Source: Hallella mizrahii
GTDB taxonomy: Bacteria > Bacteroidota > Bacteroidia > Bacteroidales > Bacteroidaceae
Reading direction: 5' to 3'
NCBI RefSeq assembly: GCF_009695775.1
Contig: NZ_VUNG01000034.1
Coordinates: forward strand, 1-43,683
Length of the DNA stretch: 43,683 nt
The notes under the pieces were generated by a model. The model searched no databases, was not told the origin of the DNA, and saw nothing but the letters and a program-made list of their open reading frames with translations. Each line of letters opens with the position of its first letter. The stretch's first letter is position 1. A program made the position numbers and the translations under genes. Below are positions 17,746-27,989 of this stretch, piece after piece.

Positions 17746-18810
17746 ATGGAACTTGAACTTGAAGCTCTGAATTTACCGAGTGATAATGAGCGACCGATAG
17801 TGATTGCCGGTCCATGCAGTGCTGAGACCGAGGAACAAGTAATGAACACAGCCCGTCAGTTGAGAAGCAAAGGCTGCCACATGTTTCGTGCTGGCGTATG
17901 GAAGCCACGTACCAAACCAGGAGGCTTTGAAGGTTGTGGCGAGAAGGCTCTGCCTTGGCTCAAGCAAGTCAAAGACGAGACGGGTATGCTGGTCGCTACC
18001 GAAGTAGCCAAACCTGAGCATGTGGAGCTCTGTCTGAAATACGGTATTGACATTCTTTGGGTAGGTGCCCGTACCACCGCCAATCCCTTTGCCATGCAGG
18101 ATTTGGCTGATTCTCTCAAGGGCGTAGATATCCCTGTGTTAGTAAAGAATCCTGTCAACCCCGACCTGGAATTGTGGATTGGTGCCATGGAGCGTATCAA
18201 TCAGGCAGGCGTGAAACGTATGGCTGCTATCCATCGTGGCTTCTCTAGCTACGACAAAAAGATTTATCGCAACCTACCCATGTGGCAAATTCCTATGGAG
18301 TTGCATCGCCGCATCCCTAACTTGCCTATCATCTGTGATCCCAGTCACATTGGGGGACGCCGCGAACTGATCGCACCTCTGTGCCAGCAAGCCATGGACT
18401 TAGGCTTTGACGGCCTCATCGTTGAAAGCCATTGCTGTCCGGATGACGCATGGAGTGATGCCCGTCAGCAGGTGACTCCTGATGTTTTGGACTACATCCT
18501 AAGCCTTTTGGTTGTGCGTGATGAGACCGTGACCACAGAAGGCATCAGCCAGCTTCGCCGGCAAATCGACGATCTCGACAACCAACTCATGGAACTCATA
18601 TCTAAACGTATGCGTGTTTGTCGCGAAATTGGCCAGTATAAGAAAGAACACAACATGACCGTATTCCAAGCCAACCGCTACAACGAGATTCTTGAGAAGC
18701 GTGGCGCACAAGCCAGCTTGTGCGGCATCGACCCGGAGTGCGCTGCTCATGTCTTTGAGCTCATCCATCAGGAGAGTGTACGCCAGCAAATGGAGATCAT
18801 CAATCAATAA
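17746..18810 (+). CDS. aroF: DAHP synthase - chorismate mutase fusion
   Basis: The protein joins the first step of the shikimate pathway and the branch-point step to prephenate. Residues about 1-260 are a type I-beta DAHP synthase (GPCSAE 22-27, KPRTKPGGFEG 53-63, ATEV 84-87, CDPSHIGG 197-204, ESHCCPD 227-233). Residues about 262-350 are an AroQ-type helical chorismate mutase (RRQIDDLDNQL, SKRMRVCREIGQYKK). The order synthase-mutase is the reverse of the Bacillus fusion, where the mutase is N-terminal. The mutase domain probably supplies prephenate to PheA and TyrA of the same operon and may also sense it. Gap to the aminotransferase gene is 73 bases. Confidence 0.95.
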   Translation: MELELEALNLPSDNERPIVIAGPCSAETEEQVMNTARQLRSKGCHMFRAGVWKPRTKPGGFEGCGEKALPWLKQVKDETGMLVATEVAKPEHVELCLKYGIDILWVGARTTANPFAMQDLADSLKGVDIPVLVKNPVNPDLELWIGAMERINQAGVKRMAAIHRGFSSYDKKIYRNLPMWQIPMELHRRIPNLPIICDPSHIGGRRELIAPLCQQAMDLGFDGLIVESHCCPDDAWSDARQQVTPDVLDYILSLLVVRDETVTTEGISQLRRQIDDLDNQLMELISKRMRVCREIGQYKKEHNMTVFQANRYNEILEKRGAQASLCGIDPECAAHVFELIHQESVRQQMEIINQ

Positions 18811-18822
18811 TACGCTCTTTAT

Positions 18823-18854
18823 ATGATGGGCAATGGATATTCATTGCCCATCAT
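18823..18854 (+). repeat. 13-bp hairpin in the aroF-tyrA spacer
   Basis: ATGATGGGCAATG (18823-18835) and CATTGCCCATCAT (18842-18854) form a perfect 13-bp stem with a 6-base loop. No U-tract follows, so it is not a simple terminator. It could protect or process the mRNA or set the tyrA level relative to upstream genes. The in-frame ATG at 18823 lies in the stem and is unlikely to start tyrA. Confidence 0.6.
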
Positions 18855-18885
18855 CAATCAACAAATATTCTTATACAGAAGAAAA

Positions 18886-19665
18886 ATGAAGATTCTTATC
18901 ATGGGTGCAGGAAAGATGGGATCTTTCTTTATCGACCTGCTCAGCTTCGACCATGAAGTGGGCGTCTTCGAGAAAGACCCAAGAAGACTGCGCTTCACAT
19001 ATAATTGTCAACGTTTTACCACTTTGGATGAGGTAAAGGCTTTTGCACCTCAACTGGTCATCAATGCGGTGACTGTCAAATACACAATTCCGGCCTTTGA
19101 GGAGATCCTCCCCTATCTGCCTGCCGATTGCATCATCTCAGACATCGCTTCCGTAAAGACACACCTCAAAGAGTTTTACGAGCAAGCCGGACACCCCTAT
19201 GTCTCGACGCACCCTATGTTTGGCCCAACCTTTGCCAATCTCAACCAGCTGTCTGAGGAAAACGCCATTATCATCTCTGAAGGCGATTACATGGGGCGCA
19301 TTTTCTTCAAAGATCTTTATCGCGGACTGGGATTGCATATCTATGAGTATACTTTCGAAGAGCATGACAAGACCGTCGCTTACTCGCTCAGCATCCCCTT
19401 TGTGTCTACCTTCGTGTTTGCAGCAGTCATGAAGCATCAAGATGCACCGGGAACAACATTCAAGCGACATATGAATATAGCCCGAGGCGTCCTCTCTGAA
19501 GATGACTATCTGTTACAAGAAATTCTCTTCAACCCTTATACTCACGATCAGGTGGAGAATATCTGCAACGAGATGAAGGAACTGCTTCATATCATTGACC
19601 AGAAAGATGCCAAAGGCATGAAAGCATATCTCACAAAAATCCGACACAACGTCTTTGAGAAATAA
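18886..19665 (+). CDS. tyrA: Prephenate dehydrogenase
   Basis: TyrA oxidatively decarboxylates prephenate to 4-hydroxyphenylpyruvate. The 259-residue product begins MKILIMGAGKMGSFF, a Rossmann NAD-binding start (GAGKMG, 7-12), continues with SDIASVK and the HPMFGP substrate motif, and ends in the helical dimerisation domain. The start at 18886 puts the glycine motif at the normal place; an extension to 18823 would come from the hairpin. It is short for a TyrA and has no ACT domain. Last gene of the operon, followed by a terminator-like hairpin. Confidence 0.92.
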   Translation: MKILIMGAGKMGSFFIDLLSFDHEVGVFEKDPRRLRFTYNCQRFTTLDEVKAFAPQLVINAVTVKYTIPAFEEILPYLPADCIISDIASVKTHLKEFYEQAGHPYVSTHPMFGPTFANLNQLSEENAIIISEGDYMGRIFFKDLYRGLGLHIYEYTFEEHDKTVAYSLSIPFVSTFVFAAVMKHQDAPGTTFKRHMNIARGVLSEDDYLLQEILFNPYTHDQVENICNEMKELLHIIDQKDAKGMKAYLTKIRHNVFEK

Positions 19666-19684
19666 AGCTTCGCAATTGATGTAC

Positions 19685-19712
19685 TCCGCAACGCTTGATA
19701 CAGCGTTGCGGA
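19685..19712 (+). terminator. Probable terminator of the aromatic operon
   Basis: A perfect 10-bp stem (TCCGCAACGC, 19685-19694, with GCGTTGCGGA, 19703-19712) and 8-base loop lie 19 bases after the tyrA stop. The following CTTCCTAT is only moderately T-rich, so termination may be partial. Confidence 0.6.
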
Positions 19713-19718
19713 CTTCCT

Positions 19719-19829
19719 ATGCTCACACAAAGTAAATATGCGATGCAAAAGGACTTGGCCGGACAACACGGATTCGACCATCCCGTAGTTATTACTGATG
19801 CTGGTTTGCTTTCTCTCATCGCTCTATAA
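19719..19829 (+). other. Possible 36-codon open frame after tyrA
   Basis: A frame starts at ATG 19719 just after the terminator hairpin and stops at 19827-19829. Its translation (for example GFDHPVVITDAGLLSLIAL at the end) looks protein-like and may be the 3' remnant of an older gene. No promoter or ribosome site is visible. Low confidence. Confidence 0.25.
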
Positions 19830-19858
19830 CTTATTATTAATTTATGAGTTACGGTATT

Positions 19859-20416
19859 TTATTCCCATATAGCTCCAAGCATAGCAGCGCCTCCGAAGTG
19901 AAGGGATTGCAGTAAGGGCAACTTGTCCTTAGTGATGCCTCCGAGAGCCACTACCCTCGAGTCGATGATGCCCTCTGCAGCAGCCTTTTGAAGCTCTGTC
20001 AACGAGAACTGTGAGCGATAGCCTTGTTTGGAAATGCTGTCGAAAATCGGACTCAGAAACACATAGTCCATCTTTGACTTGCGCAGCTCTACTTCACTGA
20101 GCGAATGACACGAATACGACAAACTCAGACCGGAGCTTTTGGCAAATTTCGGTGCGTCGGGGTTACGTCGGTTGAGATGAAGCCCCCCCACACAATACTC
20201 TCCGCACAACTCATAATGATCATGGAGAACGAGACGAGGATAGCACCAAGCAGGTATCGTGGAGAGCAGACGGCGCAAGTCGTCGGCCGAGGCTTCAGGC
20301 TTGCGCACATGCACCCTCCAAAAGTAGCCTTCAGCAAGCAGTACAGCAATACGCTCACCCTCGTCCGGTAAGAAGCGGGGCGAGGTGATGGCGATGAGGC
20401 GTAGAGGTGACGTCAT
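19859..20416 (-). CDS. TenI/ThiE-like protein
   Basis: This 185-residue TIM-barrel protein belongs to the thiamin phosphate synthase/TenI family: HVRKPEAS near the N-terminus, GGLHLNRRN, YSCHS, DYVFLSPIFDS and VALGGI. It is shorter and more divergent than the ThiE encoded three genes upstream, so it is probably not the main synthase. In B. subtilis TenI a His in the GHVFET segment acts in thiazole tautomerisation; the equivalent here reads SPIFDS, with no His. Its start overlaps the thi4 stop by four bases (ATGA), so it is translated with thi4. As Thi4 should yield an aromatic thiazole directly, a tautomerase looks unnecessary; its role is open. Confidence 0.8.
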   Translation of the reverse strand: MTSPLRLIAITSPRFLPDEGERIAVLLAEGYFWRVHVRKPEASADDLRRLLSTIPAWCYPRLVLHDHYELCGEYCVGGLHLNRRNPDAPKFAKSSGLSLSYSCHSLSEVELRKSKMDYVFLSPIFDSISKQGYRSQFSLTELQKAAAEGIIDSRVVALGGITKDKLPLLQSLHFGGAAMLGAIWE

Positions 20417-21186
20417 CCTTTCAGACGGGCAATGAGCTGTTCTGCAACCTTCTTACCCGACATAAGCATGCCGCCGAAGATCGGTCCCATACGTGGCGTG
20501 CCCGACACTGCAGACGAAGCCATGCCACAAACATACAGTCCCGGATAAATTTCCTTGGTACCGGCGACCACCTCACGTTCACCCTCTACCACATCCAGCG
20601 AACGTTCACCTGCGACAGCACCCGTAGGAGTGTCGAGGCGAATACCGTTCTTACGGGCTACCACTTTGCTAATCTCGCTGTCGTGTCCAGTACCATCGAT
20701 GACAAATTTCGCCAGTACGTTGAGCGGGTCTACATGCAGTCCTTCGCGCAGCACCGGTGTCCAGTTGACGACCACACCATTGACGCGATTGTCCTTGAAG
20801 ATGACATCCTCCACAGAATAGCAGTTGAAAAGGGTTGCTCCGGCATGTACAGCATGGTAGAGCAGCGAAGAGGTGCTCTCGATAGAATCGACGGTGTACA
20901 GATTCTCTTCAAATGGCTCATAACGTATGTCGAACTCGCGGATGATGTCCATGGCCTCTTGCTGAATGACTACCTGATTAAACATCATAGCACCGCCCCA
21001 CATGCCACCGCCCGGTGAGAGTTTACGGTCAAAGAGAGCCACACGCAATCCTGCCTTGGCAAGATAGTAAGCGGCGACAATGCCGGACGGGCCACCGCCC
21101 ACAATGGCCACATCGAGTTGAAGATTCTTTTCCAGTTTGTTGAAATAGGTCTGGATGATGCCCTTTGAAATTTCAGTTTCAATCAT
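20413..21186 (-). CDS. thi4: Thi4-type thiazole synthase, sulfide-dependent form
   Basis: Thi4 builds the ADP-linked thiazole of thiamin from NAD, glycine and sulfur. The 257-residue protein has a Rossmann motif (VGGGPSG, 29-35), SPGGGMWGGAMMFN (57-70), NWTPV (141-145), DGTGHD (164-169) and RMGPIFGGM (232-240). Yeast THI4 donates sulfur from a Cys and is used up; here that position is His151 (GLHVDP), as in archaeal Thi4 enzymes that use free sulfide catalytically. I start at ATG 21186; the frame extends to 21255 but adds a non-conserved leader. It follows thiC after about 150 bases. No thiS, thiF, thiG or thiH is in the operon, so this gene replaces that route here. Confidence 0.92.
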   Translation of the reverse strand: MIETEISKGIIQTYFNKLEKNLQLDVAIVGGGPSGIVAAYYLAKAGLRVALFDRKLSPGGGMWGGAMMFNQVVIQQEAMDIIREFDIRYEPFEENLYTVDSIESTSSLLYHAVHAGATLFNCYSVEDVIFKDNRVNGVVVNWTPVLREGLHVDPLNVLAKFVIDGTGHDSEISKVVARKNGIRLDTPTGAVAGERSLDVVEGEREVVAGTKEIYPGLYVCGMASSAVSGTPRMGPIFGGMLMSGKKVAEQLIARLKG

Positions 21187-21337
21187 AATGGTTGATGTTT
21201 TTGTTATTTGATATGTGCTTAAAACATAGAAGGATGCTGCAAAGCAGAATCTCATACGGAACCAAGCTATAGACTCAGCAACGACTATCGTGACTACTAT
21301 AGTGATAGTTACTGGCCGCGGCAGCTAATAGAAACGG

Positions 21338-23528
<2,191 letters not shown>

Positions 23529-23532
<4 letters not shown>

Positions 23533-24353
23533 GGCTGGATGATAAGTTTTTGTGGGTGAAAAAAATGGTTGAGCGGGCCGTGGCCATGACCTGTCGTCAC
23601 CTCAGCCCCTGCCTTGATCGCTTGGCTCAGGTATCGTTTACCCTTGTCCACAGCGCAGACAAGGTCCAGTCCCCTTGCGAGATAAGCCGTGATGGCGGCG
23701 GAGAGCGTACATCCTGTACCATGCGTGTTGGACGTGGTAATGGTCTGAGCACTAAAGGACTTGACCATGCCTGTCTGTGTGAAGAGCCAGTCTGTCTTTG
23801 TCTTGCCGTCGGCATGTCCGCCCTTGATGAGAACAGCTTGACAGCCCATGTCAAGGATGTGGCGTGCCGCCATGTGGATGTCGCCGGTAGACCGGATGTT
23901 CATGCCAGCCAAAGTTTCTGCTTCAGGAAGATTAGGGGTGAGCAGGCTGGCAAGCGGGATGAGCCGGTCGACAAGCATCTGCAGCGTACCTTGCCGCATG
24001 AGTGAGTCGCCAGAGGTGGCAGCAATGATTGGATCAACGACAAGGGGCACACGGGGAAAGGATGAAAGGGTGTCTGCAATAGCAGCAACCACGTCGGCAT
24101 CACCAAGCATACCCGTCTTTATGGCAGAAGGACATATGTCGCACATGACGGCACGCAACTGCCGCTCCACCAAATCAGCAGACATATCCACTACACAGCG
24201 TACCCCGGTAGTATCTTGCGCAGTGACGGCGGTGACCACACTACAGGCATAGCACCCCAAGGCTGACATGGTCTTAATATCAGCTTGCAACCCTGCCCCT
24301 CCACAACTGTCAGAGCCTGCAATGGTCAATGTAGAAATATATTTACTGCACAT
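23529..24353 (-). CDS. thiD: HMP/HMP-P kinase ThiD
   Basis: ThiD phosphorylates HMP and HMP-P to HMP-PP. The 274-residue ribokinase-fold protein shows IAGSDSCGGAGLQADIKT (11-28), the substrate region GMLGDADVV, VVDPIIAATSG and the anion-hole/catalytic motif THGTGCTLSAAI near residue 215. It is the first gene after the TPP riboswitch, about 85 bases from the aptamer. Its stop overlaps the thiE start. No fused ThiE or ThiM domain is seen. Confidence 0.95.
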
Positions 24354-24442
24354 ATTAGCTGTACCTCACTCTGATTTCATCTGTCTAACTATAACGATCA
24401 GAGAGGCGCACAACCAAGCTGTGCCCAACGGAAAATACTGGC

Positions 24443-24538
24443 AACTTCCTACGGCAGCATTACCTGCATCAGGTTCACGGGTATCATCTCAGCTTCGCCT
24501 TGTCGCCACAGGTGACAACGGCTCTGCACCCCTCTGAC
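24443..24538 (-). ncRNA. TPP riboswitch (thi box)
   Basis: Read on the minus strand the region contains AGGGGTGC, then a stem with a GGCGACAAGG arm, CTGAGATGATACCCG, GAACCTGATGCAGGTAATG and GCCGTAGGAAG. These are the conserved P2-P5 parts of the TPP aptamer (CTGAGA and ACCTGATC.GG.TAATGCCAGCGTAGGGAA in the consensus). It controls thiD-thiE-thiC-thi4-tenI. Between the aptamer and thiD a 7-bp hairpin (CTCTGAT with ATCAGAG) is present but no T-tract follows it, which suggests control of translation rather than of termination; that is inference. Ends are approximate. Confidence 0.93.
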
Positions 24539-24610
24539 GAGCCCTTTCAGCCCGTCACCTTTCAGTAAGCATTAGAGACATTGTTTGTCCCTTTTGTCTT
24601 TAGTTGTGTG

Positions 24611-24618
24611 CAAAAATA
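24611..24618 (-). promoter_or_regulatory. -7 box TATTTTTG of the thiamin operon
   Basis: On the minus strand TATTTTTG matches TAnnTTTG and lies about 70 bases before the aptamer core. A TTTG occurs upstream but only 14 bases away, so the -33 element is uncertain. Confidence 0.5.
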
Positions 24619-24666
24619 TAAAATAATGATAACAAAAAGGAGGATAAAGTAATTAATTATATCATT

Positions 24667-26508
24667 TTAACTATTCCGTAGCCGTGCTATATAGTCAAAC
24701 AACACTTGAGTGATGGCTTTTCCACGCTGCTCAAAAAGTGATGATGAGCCTTTGGATTTGACGGCAGCTTTGCGATTAAAGTCATAGATCATCGAGCCAT
24801 GATCGTCGATCAGTCCAAAACCATCATTCATCATGAAGAACGCATAGTGAGGCTCCTTCGGATCGAGCAAATCCTTGCTGAATGGAAACATGCTGTGGTC
24901 ATAGCCCAGTTGACCCAAGAGTGAGGCCGTAATGTCCTGCTGGGAGCCATAGATGTCAACAACTTTCTTTGTGGAAGACAAGGCACCACCCGTCCAAAGC
25001 ATCGGCACATGGAAACGCCAAAACGAGAAATTGTCGATATCGTCGGGCCATGCGCCAAGATGATCGGGAATCAGCACTACGAGGCTACGATTCCAACGGT
25101 CGGTCTTTTTCAGCCATTCGACAAATCGTCCGATGCAATCGTCGCTATAGGCAAAAGCATTGAGTTTCTTGTCGCTCAACCGATGGAAGGGCACATCAAA
25201 GGGTTCATGAGAGCTGGAGGTCTGAATAACGCGGAAGGTGGGACGCATGCTGTGGCTGGCGCTAAGGTCTTTCTCTACACGCTGAAACAGCAAATGATCG
25301 GGCACACCCCATTTGCTGAGTCTGTCTTCCACGGGAAAGTCATGAGCCTCGGTAAGATTCATAAATCTTTGATTGATAAGGAAAGAGCGCATATTGGTAA
25401 AATCTGCGTCACCACCATAATAGTAATGTGTCGCATAGCCATGCTTGACCAACTGAGCAGCTAACGAGGGCATCAAAGATGTCTTACGGGGAAACTTCAT
25501 CAGACTGATTGTCGACGGAGCCGGAACACCAAGCAGGCAGGACACCAGTCCGCGGTCGGTGCGGAAACTGTTGGCATAGAAACGGGAAAACCACACACCC
25601 TCTTGCTTGATGCGGTTGAGCATGGGAGTGACATGCGGCACATGCATGATGGTGTCGGAGAAGCTCTCCATGATAATCAGGTAAATATCGGGCTGAGCTA
25701 TCTCACGGCGGATGAGGCTGAGATGCATACTGTCAGCGTCGTTAAGTGGTTTGTGGAGGCTTGCGAATAGTCGGTGCGCTTCTTTGTCATCCATCAGTCG
25801 ATATGCTTTGGCGAAATCGGTTTGGTGGGTAACGCTCTCCATAAAGGAAAATAGCGGATTGACGGCAGCATGGTTAAGTTCTTGATTGGGTGAGAAATAC
25901 GCCTGTCCTGTGTTCATCGTCGCCACACTGACGCCGCCACGGATAGGAAGTATCAGAAGGGCGCAGAGCAGCAACAACAACAGGCTCTGACGCCATGAGG
26001 TAGGATTATTTTGCCATGCAAACCGGCTGAGAAGAAGCGCAAAGAGTTGACAGACGCCCCACGCCGTGAAGCCCATGGCAAGCAGCCCTAACAAAAGCTG
26101 CCACCACGCTACGCTGGCCATAGCGGCGGCAGGCGATGATGTGACAAAGAAAATCGGAGTGGAGTCCAAGGGGAAGCGCCAATAACCATAAAGAGCGATA
26201 TTGGACACGAAAGCCATGGAACAGCATACGGCGGCTATACCGAAATAGGCCTTCATGCCCTTTGTTATCGTCTTAGACAGTCTTGGACTACGGACTACGG
26301 GCAGACTGCCAAGCAGAATGAGCAAGGACGGCAGCACGGTGAGATATCCCGACATGCTGAAATCCAAGGGCAAGCCATGCCAAACTACGGGTATCAGATG
26401 ACTGAAACCACCGTAAAAAAGTAAGAAAAACGGCTTCTGCGCGATGAAGATCAACACCCACAGAAGAAATATAAAAATTATTAAAGCCGCAATTTTACCC
26501 GATTTCAT
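24667..26508 (-). CDS. LtaS-like membrane sulfatase-fold transferase
   Basis: The 613-residue protein has about five N-terminal membrane helices (about 5-27, 53-70, 88-108, 132-160, 175-190) and an extracytoplasmic alkaline-phosphatase-superfamily domain (about 272-600). Residues equivalent to the LtaS site are present: E281 (IIMESFS), nucleophile T317 (SFRTDRG), W400, H434 (SSSHEPF) and D482-H483 (IPDHLG). A Gram-negative organism has no lipoteichoic acid, so the substrate is more likely phosphoethanolamine or phosphoglycerol moved onto LPS, glycan or lipid. It follows the WG-repeat-like gene after 10 bases, suggesting one transcript. It appears catalytically intact, unlike the phosphatase-like protein near 6 kb. 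Confidence 0.88.
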   Translation of the reverse strand: MKSGKIAALIIFIFLLWVLIFIAQKPFFLLFYGGFSHLIPVVWHGLPLDFSMSGYLTVLPSLLILLGSLPVVRSPRLSKTITKGMKAYFGIAAVCCSMAFVSNIALYGYWRFPLDSTPIFFVTSSPAAAMASVAWWQLLLGLLAMGFTAWGVCQLFALLLSRFAWQNNPTSWRQSLLLLLLCALLILPIRGGVSVATMNTGQAYFSPNQELNHAAVNPLFSFMESVTHQTDFAKAYRLMDDKEAHRLFASLHKPLNDADSMHLSLIRREIAQPDIYLIIMESFSDTIMHVPHVTPMLNRIKQEGVWFSRFYANSFRTDRGLVSCLLGVPAPSTISLMKFPRKTSLMPSLAAQLVKHGYATHYYYGGDADFTNMRSFLINQRFMNLTEAHDFPVEDRLSKWGVPDHLLFQRVEKDLSASHSMRPTFRVIQTSSSHEPFDVPFHRLSDKKLNAFAYSDDCIGRFVEWLKKTDRWNRSLVVLIPDHLGAWPDDIDNFSFWRFHVPMLWTGGALSSTKKVVDIYGSQQDITASLLGQLGYDHSMFPFSKDLLDPKEPHYAFFMMNDGFGLIDDHGSMIYDFNRKAAVKSKGSSSLFEQRGKAITQVLFDYIARLRNS

Positions 26509-26518
26509 CGATACTTTT

Positions 26519-27151
26519 TTATTCGGGCCACAATGTTGTAGTACCCGATTTAGTCAGTTCAAACCATGGTTCTTCGTCGCGAAGAGAGATGTCGTCATAC
26601 TCAAAAGGCACCACCACCGTGTCGTAGCCGTCAGGGAGCACGAGTCCCATCTTTCCATCTTTTTCAGCGATGATAGGCATCATAGTCAAATCGTCAACAT
26701 AGACGTAGGGAGTGCGAAGGAAGTCGTAGTGGGCACCCAAGAGCACATTGCCCTCATGGTCTTTGATGCCGTATTTTCCATTTTGCTCAAACACCTGATG
26801 ATAGCGGATATACTTGCTTTTCATGCGCTCGACATAGAACTTCATCGTCTTTTCATCGGCTATCATACTGCGGAAATAGGGATAGGAGTCGCAGAAGTTG
26901 GCAATCGATCTGGCCAGAAGCATTCTCCAGTCAAGAGATGTGATCACCTTGCGGTTCAAGTCGATATAGCGTGCTATGGCATCCTCTCGATTCGGAATAT
27001 CAAGCTGCTGCAAGCGTGCCTCAAACTTCTCCATCATGGTCAGAGAGCCATGCATAGCCTTGATATAGCGATGGATCTGCCGCCCCATCTCAGCGCAGAA
27101 GAACTTGTCGATCTGCCGTACTTCTATTTCGTCTCTAAAGATTCCTTCCAT
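26519..27151 (-). CDS. WG-repeat-like protein of unknown function
   Basis: From ATG 27151 the product has 210 residues; the frame also has an ATG at 27205, which the promoter at 27223-27254 would still allow. The first 120 residues are charged and helical. The C-terminal 80 contain two degenerate WG-type beta repeats (NGKYGIKDHEGNVL and KDGKMGLVLPDGYDTV, each followed by an acidic YDD/YDF motif). There is no signal peptide, so it is probably cytoplasmic. It is first in a two-gene unit with the LtaS-like gene. Function unknown. Confidence 0.7.
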   Translation of the reverse strand: MEGIFRDEIEVRQIDKFFCAEMGRQIHRYIKAMHGSLTMMEKFEARLQQLDIPNREDAIARYIDLNRKVITSLDWRMLLARSIANFCDSYPYFRSMIADEKTMKFYVERMKSKYIRYHQVFEQNGKYGIKDHEGNVLLGAHYDFLRTPYVYVDDLTMMPIIAEKDGKMGLVLPDGYDTVVVPFEYDDISLRDEEPWFELTKSGTTTLWPE

Positions 27152-27222
27152 AGTTGTCCTTGTTAGATTTAATACCCTCGTGAGATTGCTCTCTCGAAGA
27201 TGCAAGATTTGTATATCGGTTG

Positions 27223-27254
27223 CAAATGTACAAATATTATTTCAAATAAAACAA
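27223..27254 (-). promoter_or_regulatory. Promoter of the WG-repeat-like / LtaS-like unit
   Basis: TACATTTG (27223-27230) on the minus strand with TTG (27252-27254) 21 bases upstream fits the Bacteroidota promoter form. Start of transcription would be near 27217. Confidence 0.6.
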
Positions 27255-27363
27255 GGATTAGGCTACATTTCTCAAAAGAGACGTATTATTTTGCATGAGC
27301 AGGATTTTGCCACGGGAAGCGAACTCAACTGGATCACCCTCCGATAATGGTATCGGCCTTATA

Positions 27364-27392
27364 TAGCGGTGTAGCGGTGTAGCGGTGTAGCG
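27364..27392. repeat. 8-bp tandem repeat followed by a C8 tract
   Basis: TAGCGGTG is repeated three times plus TAGCG, followed by eight C residues (27393-27400). It lies a few bases from the stop of the thioredoxin-like gene. Such a tract can slip during replication; nothing shows that it affects a gene. Confidence 0.8.
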
Positions 27393-27402
27393 CCCCCCCC
27401 GA

Positions 27403-27915
27403 TTAAGCATTCCCATTCACAGCCAGCGGTGTCCAAGCCTTGAAGAAGCGCAGCACCTTCTCCTTATTATATCCTTTGCCCTCTTCCAAAAAGCTGGAGT
27501 CCTGTATATGAAGCACACTGCCGTCGGTGTTGAGAAGAACAAACACCGGAAAGCCGAAACGCTGGGGATTTCCCAACCGTTTCATCAAATCTTTGGCAGC
27601 CTTGGCCTGTTGCTCACCACCAGACTTTCGCGGGTCATAGTTGACATGGATGTAGATATAGTTATCCGACACCACCTTGGCAATGTCACTGTCGTTGGTG
27701 ATGAAGTCGGCGAAGCGAAGGCACCACGGGCACCAGTTGCCACCCACCTGACACATCACGAACTTCTTGCCCTGCGCAACCTTGGCGTCAGCGAGTGCTT
27801 TGTCGATCTGCTCCATCGGATCTATCTTTTCATCATAAACTTTTTTCAATGCTGTCTGTGCGTCGGCCAGCAATGTGACCAGCGCAAGAATCATAATAAA
27901 AACAATCTTTCTCAT
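27403..27915 (-). CDS. Periplasmic thioredoxin-fold protein with CPWC site
   Basis: From ATG 27915 the product is 170 residues with a signal peptide (MRKIVFIMILALVTLLADA). The mature part is a thioredoxin-like domain: VGGNWCPWCLRFADF with the redox pair CPWC, VNYDPR, and GFPVFVLL with the cis-Pro. It resembles the thioredoxin_7/DUF255-like group that often acts as a periplasmic disulfide reductase or oxidase. The frame stays open to 28047 but that extension crosses a hairpin and part of the next gene and is not coding-like. Its redox partner is not in the window. Confidence 0.85.
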   Translation of the reverse strand: MRKIVFIMILALVTLLADAQTALKKVYDEKIDPMEQIDKALADAKVAQGKKFVMCQVGGNWCPWCLRFADFITNDSDIAKVVSDNYIYIHVNYDPRKSGGEQQAKAAKDLMKRLGNPQRFGFPVFVLLNTDGSVLHIQDSSFLEEGKGYNKEKVLRFFKAWTPLAVNGNA

Positions 27916-27948
27916 ATCTTTTTCTTTTAAAGACCGTACTAAGGGGTA

Positions 27949-27967
27949 GCCGCCTCCGTCAGGCGGC
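27949..27967. repeat. GC-rich hairpin between the thioredoxin-like and YhcH-like genes
   Basis: GCCGCCT (27949-27955) and AGGCGGC (27961-27967) form a 7-bp stem with a 5-base loop. It lacks a T-tract on either strand, so it is more like a REP-type palindrome than a terminator. Confidence 0.5.
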
Positions 27968-27989
27968 CATGAAGTTGAGCACTTATATA

